Shown piece after piece: positions 12,131 to 23,150 of a DNA stretch of 64,000 bases (its first letter is position 1; each line of letters begins with the position of its first letter). The translations under genes were made by a program, and so were the position numbers. The stretch comes from Owenia fusiformis. Taxonomy: Eukaryota > Annelida > Polychaeta > Sabellida > Oweniidae. The stretch covers positions 8,552,030 to 8,616,029 of the forward strand of contig CAIIXF020000009.1 of assembly GCA_903813345.2 (NCBI GenBank), read 5' to 3'. A model generated the notes under the pieces. That model saw only the letters and a program-made list of their open reading frames with translations. It was not told where the DNA came from and made no database searches.

Positions 12131-15100
12131 GTGAGTAGATTACTTACAGAATTGTTTCATGGACATAACCAAGTTCAATGATTGTCAAATGTTCTTGTTG
12201 TCTAATGGTTGTTTCGTAGCAAAACATTTCAAAACAAAAAAGTGTATTTGCATATTTGAATAGTACTCTAGAGTCCATTTCACTGCTTCATTTCGTCAGT
12301 AGAACGGCAAAAATAAGAAATTGGGAGACCATTGTGCAATAATATATGGAAAAGTATATTCATAATGTACATGAATGACATTTGTATATTTCAGATTTTT
12401 TAGTTTTTTGTGCAATAAGCCTGTGCCGTCTTGTAATTTGAAGAATTTCAGCCATGTTAATCTTATTGAAAATAACATGGCAGAGAAACATCCAAATATA
12501 AGAGGCCACACACTTTATAAGCCAAACTAGAAGTAATCCAAGATATACAAATGTCATTCATGTACATTATGAATATACTTTTCCATATATTATTGCACGA
12601 TGGTCTCCCAATTTCTTATTTTTGCCGTTCTACTGACGAAATGAAGCAGTGAAATGGACTCAGAGAAGAAAGTGAAATACTGGTGTTTTGGTGACGCTCC
12701 TCTCTACTTTGTAGACCCACCGTTTACTACTTCTTTTGTTCATCCTAACACTATGGACAACGTCTTGCAATACTGCAAAGCTAGCTCTGATAAACATCGA
12801 TGTTCAGAATTGTTTTGTGACCAATGGAACCTTGCCCGTGCCAGAGGGGGAGACGATCGTCCCCACCATTAACAGCATCATTCGAGGACAGGAAGACAAG
12901 TTTGATGTAATTTTCAACACACAGGACTGGCACCCATATGATCACGTATCGTTCGCATCGCAACATCCGGGTCACAGTGTATATGATGTCATCGATCTCA
13001 AGTACAACGCACAAGGTACATGTTTTATATAGACGAGCGCAATTTATCTTTTTGATGACATGTTTTACCATACTTATTAATAACAATTATAGTTTAGTTA
13101 TTATATAGTTCGTAGATGGCCACAGGTTCAACTTCATAAATGCAATAAAATACATTACTAAAATACTTTAAAAAACCTCTAACCGATGCCGGCTTATGAG
13201 ACACTTATATAAATACATAAATGGCATCAATATTAATTACAATCCTTCCAGATTTAAATACTCTCTTTTTGAAACATTTTATATAAAGAAGAAGCAAGTT
13301 TCCTTTGACTAGATTTGCATGCCATCAGTGAGTGAAGTGTAATATTATCAACACTAACTGAATCTAAGGTTCTAATATCTGTATAGTGGGTACAATCTAA
13401 AGGAAAATGTTTTTCTACTTGGACACTATCTCATAAAATACATTTTCTGTTTTGTAGTAATTGGTTAATTAAAGCGACTTGTCTCGATCTATGGCCAGTT
13501 TCAAAGTACCAGACCGAAATTCTGCCATTATTTTTCGATGGTGTCTTGGAATGTTTTTTTTATAAACTGTTCAGTACAGACATCGAATTTAAATTATAAA
13601 AAATCATATATTATATATACAGTATAAAGGCGAGTACATAGACTTAATAAGTATTAAGTGTAGTTGTGTAGTATTCTAAATAAGTTAATAAATAAGAAGA
13701 AAATGAGAACGTGATAGTGATTAGCTGGAATCATACTATTAAACGTTTACGTGCAACCTCCCTAATATCGTTAAACGGCCAGTTTAATTTATAAATAATC
13801 TTTTCTTTTCAGGAACATTTTCCATCTTGATTTCGCAACAGATATAGAAATACAAGAATAGGACAAGCTGCTTCTTAATTGTAATGTTTCCTTTAAAAAG
13901 GCAAATTTAATATTTCCCTTATATTATCGTTTCACAAACGCTGTGACCGGACCATTATGTGGTTTAATACTTTTTCAGGTGACCTATGTACGACTTCCGT
14001 CGTGAATACCAGCTACTCTACAAAGTGTAGTGTAGTTGCCCACAATGTATCACAAACGCTATGGCCAGACCACTGCATGATAAATACAACAGATGCTAAC
14101 TTTGTCTCCACATTGTTGACCACTGACAAAACTGTTATTCAAAGGAAGGGATTTAATAGGAAGGTATATTATTCAGTTCATGTAGACACACACAGGGTTA
14201 CCTTACGTTCAATTCTGTAAACCAAAAGACAAGATGTGAGCAGAATGTATCAAAAATGAAGTCAAAGTGATACCATAATTTTAGCGACGTAGTACTGATT
14301 GATACTAAAGCCACTTCTCAATGGCAGTTATGGCACTGTTCGATTTTCCGTCAGGACGCAAGACTCATATTCTTTCCAAAAATACGAACTTTGAACTTTG
14401 GGAACCCCACCCTGTCCTGATGTATATATTTGAATTGACATGTTTCTGGTCGATAATCATGCCATTTCTTAGACCAACCAAGGGCTTATTTAATACCCGG
14501 GGCTTAGTTGTGTACCTAACGAAACGAGAAACGACACGACATCCGGGGCTTTGTTTGGTCTTCATTAAACAATAGTATCATGTTTATTGTTGATTGGCTA
14601 ATTCTAATCGGATGCGGTAAAAAACCGAACGGTAAAAACCGAACCAATTTGCGAACGTTCCTGGTATTACGTTCGCCCTTGGGCCAACCATAGCTCATAT
14701 GTATTTTCTCTGTTTAGATAGACTCTTACTCTGCATTTTATGACAATGGTGGCTTCTCGCAGACAGAACTACACTCTCGTCTCCAGGGATTTAAGATAGA
14801 CACCCTATTCTTAACCGGTCTTGCTACTGATGTTTGCGTGTATTGGTCTGCCAAAGACGCTAAGAAATTAGGTAAGTTCAAGTTCAATTTCATTGAAGTA
14901 GCTATAGTCGAACAAACTACAAATTTTAAATTTTTGCATCATCCTTTTCTCATTACCCAGACTGATATTTTCATTCTTCCCCCCTTTATTTTATTTGATA
15001 CAATGGTCCTTCTTCCATATTGCTTTGAAATCTCGTTAAAGTCTCGTTTTTAATGAAATTTTAAGTGATCTGCATTTTTAACCATTAAAGACTAACATTT

Positions 15101-17180
15101 TCTTGAATTCATTTATTTGAATTATGTGACTGTGTAATTTTCTATCAAAACAACTTTGATTTGCACCTGGTCCATTATTTACCTTTATTCGTCTAAAAAA
15201 AGGTCGGGCTAAATCTCCATTGACATAATGCTGAAAAACCTTTAAAAGTTCATTTACTCCTACAAGGATCACAATTTTATTTTGAAATCACAATCTACAT
15301 GTCAATAAGATCATATAGTTACATTCCAATGGTGTTTTAAGTTGATCCAAAATTCCAAATGGAATAACTCCCTAAATCAAGAAATTAAGTGACTCTGGTA
15401 ATACATTTACATGTATTCTAGCCCTACCCTAGCCCTACCAATACCCATGATGCCATCTATTTTCCATGAAAAAAGCTCAATTACACGATAATACATGTTT
15501 TATTATCAATGAATCGAAAGGTTTTCATGGTATAACGGAACAAGTATTTCGTATGAAATACCCATTGTTATCTTTTCATTCTTACAATACGTCAATAATT
15601 TATTCCTCCAATAATTTATTCCATGATTCAAGTAAAATACAGAAAACACTATTCAGTATATCTTATAACTTCATTCATATTACAGGATATAATGTGTATG
15701 TCGTTTTGGATGCATCGAGGGGCCTCACAGAACAGGGATCAGCTAATGCTGTCGCTGATATGAAAAGTAAAGGTACATTATGAAAAATGTTTCCATAATT
15801 AATGCTTTATAAATTTAAGAAATATAGACCAAATGATCAGGTGTTACATCGACGAATAAATCCCTTATAGGGCTAGGCACAAACGTTCTCTGTATCGAGA
15901 TCAACCGAAGGGGGTCTATATTACGAATCGAACATGAAAGCTCCCCAAAACTGATATTTCGAATATTCATTATGGTCCGCCATTACTATAGCCCGACGTT
16001 ATGACGTCACACATTACTCGTAATACCTGGGGCATTGTTGACGAATATACCCCGGGAAAAATATTCACTTTGTTCTCAGTTTACAGAAGACGTGAATACA
16101 GTCATGTTCGAATTCTAGTCACACTTGATATTGATTTTCATAGATTTTATAAGTTGTACAAAATGAATAAGGATTTGGTTTTTCGTATTTTATTCTTTTT
16201 TTATTTTCACTCATATGTTATGCTTTCTTTTTTATTCTCTATGATTATGTTTTTGAGTTATTGTTTTATTAGACTCCAAATTGAATAGCTAAGAGTCTAT
16301 TGCTTTTGCCAGTTTTCTTCTTCTTTTTTCTCCCAGTTTTTTCTCGCCAACTGGAATACCTTACTTTAATCTGCTTGCATGGTTAACTAAGAATGTGTCT
16401 GAGATTACGGAAAATTTGGAATTTTTTATCAAGGCCAAATGTCAAAAACTACGTCAAATCTTACATTTTTAACATTTTGTTGATTATCCGTGTGGTTATT
16501 TAACAACTCCTTGATCTGTCCACATCATGTCGCGTAAATAAATAAATCCATCCTCATGTTAAGTCAATGGCGCCGAAGAAAAAGTATAAATTGTATAGAT
16601 TGGATTCTATAGCCTACAAGAGGGCCTCTAAAGTTTACTAATTCAAAAAATGAATAGTGTTATCCTTTTGCCGTCAAAAGGTATTTTGACACGATTTTAA
16701 GATATCCGTGTTCAAAAAGTGGGTCAAATGATAGAAAAATGTTTTCTCGATTCCAAATCTGCAATTAGATTTCAGTTGTCGTTAAAATTCGTTGTCGTTT
16801 TGATGTTTTGGACTTTCACACACCAATAACAGTAGGTATAATGAAAAAGATTAAATTTTAAAAAATCAAAACAAACCGACCAGCTAGTCAACCTACCAAG
16901 CAACCAACCAATCGACCAATCATTCAACAAACCAAGGTCTGATTTCAGTGCATGAAGATCTAGACAATTCAAGCCGGAGTCTTAAATTGAACTTCAATTT
17001 CCCCAGTTTTTATTCATATCATTTTTTCTTTCAGGAATCCACATTATCAACGCTGCTGATATACCTAGAACTTTAAAGGAAATAAACCAGTCTTCAATCG
17101 CCACGAAGTTTCTTCCAAACCATATATTGCTGAAAGTGATCATGGTTTTATACTGGACACTGTTGTATTACACTCTTTGA
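12128..17180 (+). CDS. Nicotinamidase, secreted form, copy 1 (six exons, 291 aa)
   Basis: Hydrolyses nicotinamide to nicotinic acid and ammonia, the first step of the Preiss-Handler NAD salvage route. Exons: 12128-12130, 12715-13015, 13979-14163, 14718-14871, 15686-15772, 17035-17180; all introns are GT..AG and the phases join to 292 codons including the stop. Residues 1-19 form a signal peptide with a leucine run. Expected active-site residues are present: Asp30 (NIDVQNCF), Asp72 and His74 (QDWHPYDH) and His133 (LWPDHC) for metal, Lys158 (RKG), and nucleophile Cys203 (TGLATDVC), as in the PncA/Pnc1 family. The C-terminus (about 275-291) is hydrophobic, hinting at a GPI signal or membrane anchor. 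Exon 1 contributes only the ATG, cut exactly before GTGAGT. The same structure in copy 2 (33044-40562) supports the model. Confidence 0.9.
12269..12665. repeat. 120-bp inverted repeat in intron 1 of nicotinamidase copy 1
   Basis: Left arm 12269-12389 and right arm 12543-12665 are close reverse complements, with a spacer of about 150 bases. The right arm ends about 50 bases before the exon 2 acceptor. Probably a foldback element; the transcript could form a long stem just upstream of the splice site. Confidence 0.85.
12715..13015 (+). CDS. Nicotinamidase copy 1, exon 2
   Basis: Acceptor CTACTTTGTAG precedes ACCCACCGT. The exon encodes the signal peptide, catalytic Asp30 and the DWH metal motif, and ends in phase 1 before GTACAT. 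Confidence 0.9.
13979..14163 (+). CDS. Nicotinamidase copy 1, exon 3
   Basis: Follows TTTTTCAG. Encodes the LWPDHC metal-ligand segment and ends with the RKGFNRK segment containing the catalytic Lys; the donor is GTATAT, phase 0. Confidence 0.9.
14718..14871 (+). CDS. Nicotinamidase copy 1, exon 4
   Basis: Follows CTCTGTTTAG. Encodes IDSYSAFYDN and the nucleophile segment TGLATDVC; the donor is GTAAGT, phase 1. Confidence 0.92.
15686..15772 (+). CDS. Nicotinamidase copy 1, exon 5
   Basis: Follows CATATTACAG. Encodes GYNVYVVLDASRG, a core strand of the isochorismatase fold; the donor is GTACAT, phase 1. Confidence 0.88.
15914..16125. repeat. Dispersed repeat with TGACGTCAC, copy 1 (intron 5)
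   Basis: Matches about 42530-42735 in the same orientation, sharing TTTCGAATATTCATTATGG, TTATGACGTCACA and GAATATACCCCGGG. It lies in the last intron of nicotinamidase copy 1. Probably a mobile element of unknown class. Confidence 0.7.
17035..17180 (+). CDS. Nicotinamidase copy 1, exon 6 with stop
   Basis: Follows TTCTTTCAG. Encodes GIHIINAADI and a hydrophobic tail ending in TGA at 17178-17180. Confidence 0.85.
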
Positions 17181-19211
17181 AACATTATTGCATTCAAACC
17201 AAATATTGCTCAGACATAGATTGTACTTCTCGAAACAGTTTTTTGTCCAAACCAAAATATTGCTTACAATGGAGAACAATGGATTATACTCAGAGGGGGA
17301 GAAACACCAGGGTTCAAAGATGACATACGCTTATAATGTAAATCTGTATTGAGATGACATCGTCGCTGATTGGTCAAAAGTCGACAAACAAATGACGTCA
17401 TCAATGGCGGTTTCAAAATTTTCGAATAATAGTATGTTCATTTCTGGTGTGTTAACCAATATCATAGCTTCTCATTTCACATCAAGATAAAGAAAGGTGT
17501 ACGGAATATGCCTATATCAATTTAACCATCCCATCGAAGTGTAGTATTTGATAACTAGCCGATGAAAATTCGAGCGAACGAAGGTGGTCTGCAAGAGACG
17601 TAATTATGTCTGTCATCTTTAAACACTGGGGCTTTCCCTCCTCTTGATTATACTCTTTGAAATCCATGATTGCATTCAAATTACTGCTACATATTATGTA
17701 ATAATTGTCTTGGGTTGTACTCCTCAAAAAATGATTTAAGTTTTTAAGATATCGTTTTTATGCAATTGTTTCTTTTTCAACTAAGCATTTTAACTGCTGG
17801 TTATTTGATAATGTTTGATTGCTATTGTCTATGCCTTTGTAAAAACCAGGTCAGTGAAATTGCTGCTAAATTGCCCTTAGTACAGTAAGATTTATGTCTA
17901 TCCGTGAATTGCGCTTGGACATCGCACTTTGTCTTAATCACAATGCTTTTTTGCTTTGGTATAGTAAACATTAACCTTGAATTGATTGAATTTGAATCAA
18001 TACTCGTATTGTAAGACATATCTTTATTTGTGCAGATTGGTCAAACGTTGCTTCATTTGTCCGTCGCGTAGATAACAAAGTAATTTAGGGATAGAGAATC
18101 CGAAGGGTGTGGGCCAGTTTTAATATGTTTATTGAGAGGAAGTTCAATGTTAAAACTTCAAGTCAAGATTTGTATATTTAGACATTGTTCATATGAACGA
18201 TCATGTTCCAAATAAGACTGAAACGTACCCGTTGCTGCATGTCACAAGGCGCAAAAATATGATTGTATGTTCCTGCATACTACATTTTTATCATTTAAGC
18301 CAACTCTCTAGTTCTTCAAGTTTTTTCACTTTTTCGGATCATTATTATACAAATAGTGACTGCCATTGAGGGCAATAGTGTAAATTATTTCCCCGAGGGA
18401 ATATCCTCTACAATGTACTATTCCCGAAGCCGCAGGCTCTCGGGCAATAGTTCAAATGTATATTCCCGCTGACGTCGAATTTGAGGGAATATAACTTTCC
18501 GAGGGAAATAGTAAATCTATTTCGGAACACGTGACTAGGTATTGACCAATCAGGATTAGTGTTACACATTGGGTATATAATAATCACGGATATCATTCAT
18601 TAATGGGATGGGATGTTTAAAAATCTCATTTATATGTATTTATATCAAATCAACCTAAAATGATGGAATATGGTTTATGCATTAGCTCAATCGTAAATAA
18701 GCATTTTGCATTCACAAACTAGAAGCAGTATATAGTCTACTAGTCTTTATTCCACAATCCATTTCAACGAACTGGATTTGTACAAATCGATCCTTGTGTG
18801 ATTCAAGTTTGTTTGTCATCGCAAATGTATTACATTTTCTTCACGATTGACAGCTCTTACAGTTTCATTACACTTTTACAGCTCATAATTCACGGATGTC
18901 ATCCATTGATGGGATGAGATGTTTTGATTTCTCATTTAGATTTACGAAAACCAAATGTTGATTAACCAAACATGACGTTCATTTGCATAATTGTAGCTCT
19001 GCTTCCTGCATACATATTATAAACAGTCTTACTCTCCATATTTTCACGAATTGGATGTGTGCGGAACGATGCCGTAATTGGTCAATGGAAAAGTCTCCAA
19101 GCCCCAAAATGGCATCATATAATTCTGGGGAAGATTTGGCAATAGAGACTACACCAGGACTCTGATAATAATTCTGCAATGTAGATTGAGAATAAAAACC
19201 CTGGCACTAAA
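17181..19211. other. Intergenic between nicotinamidase copy 1 and the channel gene
   Basis: No exon recognised. Diverged pieces of the end of nicotinamidase exon 6 (ACTCTTTGAAA, ATTGCATTCAAA) recur near 17178-17210 and 17651-17680. A GC-richer hairpin, CCCGAAGCCGCAGGCTCTCGGG-like, lies near 18424-18447. A CCAATCAGG box with GTATATAATA about 30 bases downstream (18545-18582) could be a promoter for the channel gene, but that would leave a 600-base leader. Confidence 0.4.
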
Positions 19212-21527
19212 ATGAACACGTGCGCTAAGATTGAAGAACAGATCAAAGTTAGTGTCATTGGATATGCTGAGGAACACGTGTTGAACGAAAGTCATGAGGC
19301 AGAGACGTCGGGTGATACAAAACGGGATACTAATTTGGAAGTAGATTGCGTATCACATGATGAACTCGAATTGAGCATTGAGAAAACCAACGATGGTGAT
19401 GACAATTATGGTCACATTAACAAAGAGACTAGCGAGCAATGTTTGAACATTGATTGTGATGCGAGAGATGAACCACAAGTAAGACAAGAAAATAAGAGCT
19501 GTAATATTTCTAAGAGAAAGGCCATGTGTAGTATAGAAGACGATCATGATGATCCTATTGTTGATGAAGCCCAAACAGCAAAGGAAAATGAGAATTACGA
19601 TGTTTGCAAGGGAACTACCTCTTATAAAACAGACACAGAAGATGATAACGAAGATGCAATTATCAACGAAGCCTCGTCAGACAAAAACAATGATCATAAC
19701 ACGAATGATGACATTGAAGATCCGTTTGATTCTTGGATATGGAAATATAACCAATTAAAAGAAAGGCTATCATACATGGCAAGTATCACTTCAATTCAAG
19801 GTTGCATAAATATCCGGAATTCTCAAACAATGTTTGGACGAATCATATGGTTCTCGATCGCACTAGCCTTGGGTTTCACAACTGTTATAAAGGTTTCAAA
19901 CATAGTAGTACAGTACCTAAGCTACCCTAGTGCAGATGCCCTATACAGCCGTGAAGAAGATGTTACATTCCCATCTATTACAATATGTGGTGCAAGACCA
20001 ATTGTTTTTTCTGAAAACTTTCATCGCTCATGCATGAACTCAAACTGTATGCCCAAAACAATGGATGTTCAAGATGGTAGACTCAATCAAGGTATACTTC
20101 TCCTCATGAATGAATCTGGTTATGAATCTCAAACAGAAACGTTGGACTTTTTAAGAAAAAGACTTCTGAGTCCCGAAAGATATGTTGAAAATGTTGACGA
20201 CTTTCCGTACAGTCGTTTAAGATATCTTAAGAAGAATGACCTGATTCTAGCTTGCACGTTTCAAGGAAAAGAATGTCCCGACGCGCTTAAGTTCAAAGAA
20301 GTGAAATTTGGGAGGTATGGCAACTGTGTTACCATTGATTCAAACAATACGATGAAAGAAAGCGGACCAGATTCTGGTTTATCATTAATATTATTCTCGA
20401 ATTCTTACTCTCCACTAGACGAGTTTCAGAAAGCAATGAATTTATTCATTTACTTAGTGTCAGGGGTGAGTGAATTCGACAGTACACATGCAACATCCAG
20501 TGATGGAATACGACTTGCAATCCATGCCCCCGGTACCATTGCAGAGCCTGAACATGATGGCATTGACTTATCGCCCGGAACATTCAATACCATTGGTCTG
20601 ACTCAGGATGTACGTACTTTACTGGAACCACCATATGGAGATTGCACTAAGAAAATATTCAATGAAAAAACAACGTACAAGTACACCAAAGATTTATGCC
20701 TCGATAAATGTATGCAGGAGGAAATGGTAGCAAAATGTGGATGCATGACACCTAAAGCGCAAGCGTCATTGGGTAAAAATGGGTACGACGTCTCATATTG
20801 CGGAAGATACTACAATACGATCAAGCCAAAAGGGTACCCGCAATACTTGAAGAAACCAAATTGGCGCAGGAGGTTAAGATCTCAACTTCTACAATTCTTA
20901 CGTCGATTGAAATGTGAAAGTGATGTGCTTAGATTATACTCTAGAGATTCTAGTAATATGTGTACATCTAAATGCAAAACAGAGTGTACTAAAATAGTGT
21001 ATGATCCTCTGACGCATGCGACACCATGGCCCAATGAAAAGTACTACAAGCAACTGAACCAAAGGCCTTTCATTACATTCATGAAGAGCAAGGACAATGT
21101 TGCCAAATTACTCGAATATTGGTTCGATGTTAGAAGGAGCGTGCTCGATTCATACTGTGAGCTTCTACACGGTGATTTACGCAAAAATCTTTTAAAAAGA
21201 AGAGTAACTGGGCATGTGTTCAAACCACTTTTTGCTGATGTAAATTTCCCGTTTGTGACGTGTTCAGAAAATATCACTGCACACATCAATCGCTACAACA
21301 TTATCAACAAGGTTATCGAGAAAAACTTTTTGAAAGTTAACATTTTCTTTCGCTCCCTTAATGTGAACAGGATTGCTGCAGAACCCAATTATCCATTGAA
21401 CAAATTTCTATCAGAGTTTGGAGGTATCATAGGTATGTACCTGGGTATGTCAGCTGTTTCACTCGTCGAACTAGGATACATTATGGTAGCAATGGTTTTC
21501 ATTCTTCTTTTCAAGTACAAACGGTAA
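19212..21527 (+). CDS. DEG/ENaC family sodium-channel subunit, intronless (771 aa)
   Basis: Predicted subunit of a trimeric amiloride-type cation channel (the ENaC, ASIC, degenerin and FMRFamide-gated family) in the plasma membrane. The order is typical: a long acidic cytosolic N-terminus (1-175), a pre-TM1 segment with SIQG (194-197), TM1 about 211-234, post-TM1 FPSITICG (253-260), a large cysteine-rich ectodomain with CLDKCMQEEMVAKCGC (496-511) and CTSKCKTEC (584-592), then pre-TM2 EFGGIIG (735-741), selectivity-filter GMS (745-747) and TM2 to about 767. The cytosolic C-terminus is very short. The conserved His-Gly gating motif before TM1 is Gln-Gly here. The whole protein is in one exon, unlike its neighbours, so an ancient retrocopy or a lineage-specific intronless expansion is possible. 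Ligand and subunit partners cannot be read from sequence. Confidence 0.95.
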   Translation: MNTCAKIEEQIKVSVIGYAEEHVLNESHEAETSGDTKRDTNLEVDCVSHDELELSIEKTNDGDDNYGHINKETSEQCLNIDCDARDEPQVRQENKSCNISKRKAMCSIEDDHDDPIVDEAQTAKENENYDVCKGTTSYKTDTEDDNEDAIINEASSDKNNDHNTNDDIEDPFDSWIWKYNQLKERLSYMASITSIQGCINIRNSQTMFGRIIWFSIALALGFTTVIKVSNIVVQYLSYPSADALYSREEDVTFPSITICGARPIVFSENFHRSCMNSNCMPKTMDVQDGRLNQGILLLMNESGYESQTETLDFLRKRLLSPERYVENVDDFPYSRLRYLKKNDLILACTFQGKECPDALKFKEVKFGRYGNCVTIDSNNTMKESGPDSGLSLILFSNSYSPLDEFQKAMNLFIYLVSGVSEFDSTHATSSDGIRLAIHAPGTIAEPEHDGIDLSPGTFNTIGLTQDVRTLLEPPYGDCTKKIFNEKTTYKYTKDLCLDKCMQEEMVAKCGCMTPKAQASLGKNGYDVSYCGRYYNTIKPKGYPQYLKKPNWRRRLRSQLLQFLRRLKCESDVLRLYSRDSSNMCTSKCKTECTKIVYDPLTHATPWPNEKYYKQLNQRPFITFMKSKDNVAKLLEYWFDVRRSVLDSYCELLHGDLRKNLLKRRVTGHVFKPLFADVNFPFVTCSENITAHINRYNIINKVIEKNFLKVNIFFRSLNVNRIAAEPNYPLNKFLSEFGGIIGMYLGMSAVSLVELGYIMVAMVFILLFKYKR

Positions 21528-21559
21528 CGTAGGTAGGTTTTTCACCAATGATGTACGGC

Positions 21560-22270
21560 AAAGAGGAGATGGGACAGACTCTCCAATGTATGCCGTACGA
21601 AGCGCTTTCATTATGAGATATATATTATGTGATATACTTCTCATCTTGTGTAGTACACAACAGAGTGTCCGTTATTGTTGATGGGACACGTTGATAGGAT
21701 ATACTTCTCACTTGTGGCCTATAATGATAACAAGTGACATGGTATGAGGAATCAACTCTTATATACGTAAGCCGTATACAGGGATATCCATTGTTGACAA
21801 ATAATATAATACGATGGACCTCTTAACGTATGCCGTGTACAGTGTATCATTTTTTATTCCCGTAGTCAGCTTTTTGTACTCCCCCCCCCCCAGTCCCCAT
21901 CCAAAGTACCTTCCCTTGATAACAAATACGTTTTCCCACGCTAAGCCAACCCTCAATGGGCAGGGCAAATCATATTAGTGGGCTACAATATCCTTCATAT
22001 TTTTGGGCCCACTCTAGGGGGCGGACCCAATGCCCCCCCCCCCCCCTGGATCAGCCAGTGAAGGGTGTGTTTAAAAAATGTCCGCGTCTGCACAAAGAAA
22101 TCAATTTCACCAAAAGTTTAAAAATGACGCCCAATTTCTGAAAACCAAGGCCAGAATTTTATCTATATTACCCAGAGCAGGGTTTCCTTCTAAACGGTAT
22201 GTCCACATTTTAGGAGATATCAGTAGCCCCCCGAGTCCCCCCCCCCCCTCCCACTGGCTACAGGCCTGAA
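21560..22270. other. Channel-gene downstream region with element fragments
   Basis: Contains diverged single units of the 61-bp minisatellite (about 21765-21850), two poly-C tracts (about 21882 and 22034), and fragments with CAGGGGCGGA-like and GATCAGCCAGTG ends (about 22016-22060) resembling the 5048-5321 element family. No clear AATAAA signal close behind the stop codon. Confidence 0.5.
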
Positions 22271-23150
22271 ATTTGTTGTCAAATGATATGATATGACGGA
22301 CTCTTAACGTGTTCCGTATACACTGGTGCCATTGTTGAAAAATAGTATGATACGATGGACCTTCGTAACGCATGCCGTATACAGGATTGCCATTGTTGAC
22401 AAATAAAAGGCATTGATTGACCTCTTAACGTGTGCCGTCTACATGCTAGCCATTGTTAACAAATTACATGATATGATGGACATCTTAACGTGTGCCATAT
22501 ACAAGGGTAGCCATTGTTGACAAATAACATGATATGATGGACGTCTTAACGTGTGCCATATACAAGGGTAGCCATTGTTGACAAATAACATGATATGATG
22601 GACCTCTCCACGTGTGCCATATACAAGGGTAGCCATTGTTGACAAATAACATGATATGATGGACCTTTCAACGTGTGCCATATACAAGGGTAGCCATTGT
22701 TGACAAATAACATGATATGATGGACCTCTCCACGTGTGCCATATACAAGGGTAGCCATTGTTGACAAATAACATGATATGATGGACCTCTCAATGTGTGC
22801 CGTATACAGGATTGCGATTGTTGACAAATAACATGATATGATGGACGTCTTAACGCGTGCCATATACAAGGGTAGCCATTGTTGACAAATAACATGATAT
22901 GATGGACCTCTTAACGCGTGCCATATACAAGGGGAGCCATTGTTGACAAATAACATGATATGGTGGACCTCTCCACGTGTGTCGTATACAAGATTGCCAT
23001 TGTTGACAGATGACAGGCACTGGTGGACCTTTTAACGTGTACTGTATACGAGGCTAGCCATCGGTGACAAATAACACGATAAGATGGACCTCTCATCGTG
23101 TGCAGTACACTGGATGGCCATCTTTGAAATATAACATAATAGGATAGAGT
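22270..23150. repeat. 61-bp minisatellite, about 15 units
   Basis: A unit of 60-61 bp containing CCATTGTTGACAAATAACAT and GATATGATGGACC repeats from about 22274 to 23150, most uniform at 22450-22960. The unit length is not a multiple of three, so the overlapping minus-strand open frames (up to 136 codons) are repeat artefacts. Confidence 0.95.

Noticed and set aside
12654-12872. Open frame overlapping nicotinamidase copy 1 exon 2
   Set aside because: It is a shadow of exon 2 in another frame; the true frame carries the catalytic motifs.
22439-22956. Minus-strand open frames of 111 and 136 codons with repeated CQQWLPLYMAH
   Set aside because: They are read-through of the 61-bp minisatellite in cycling frames, not a repeat protein.
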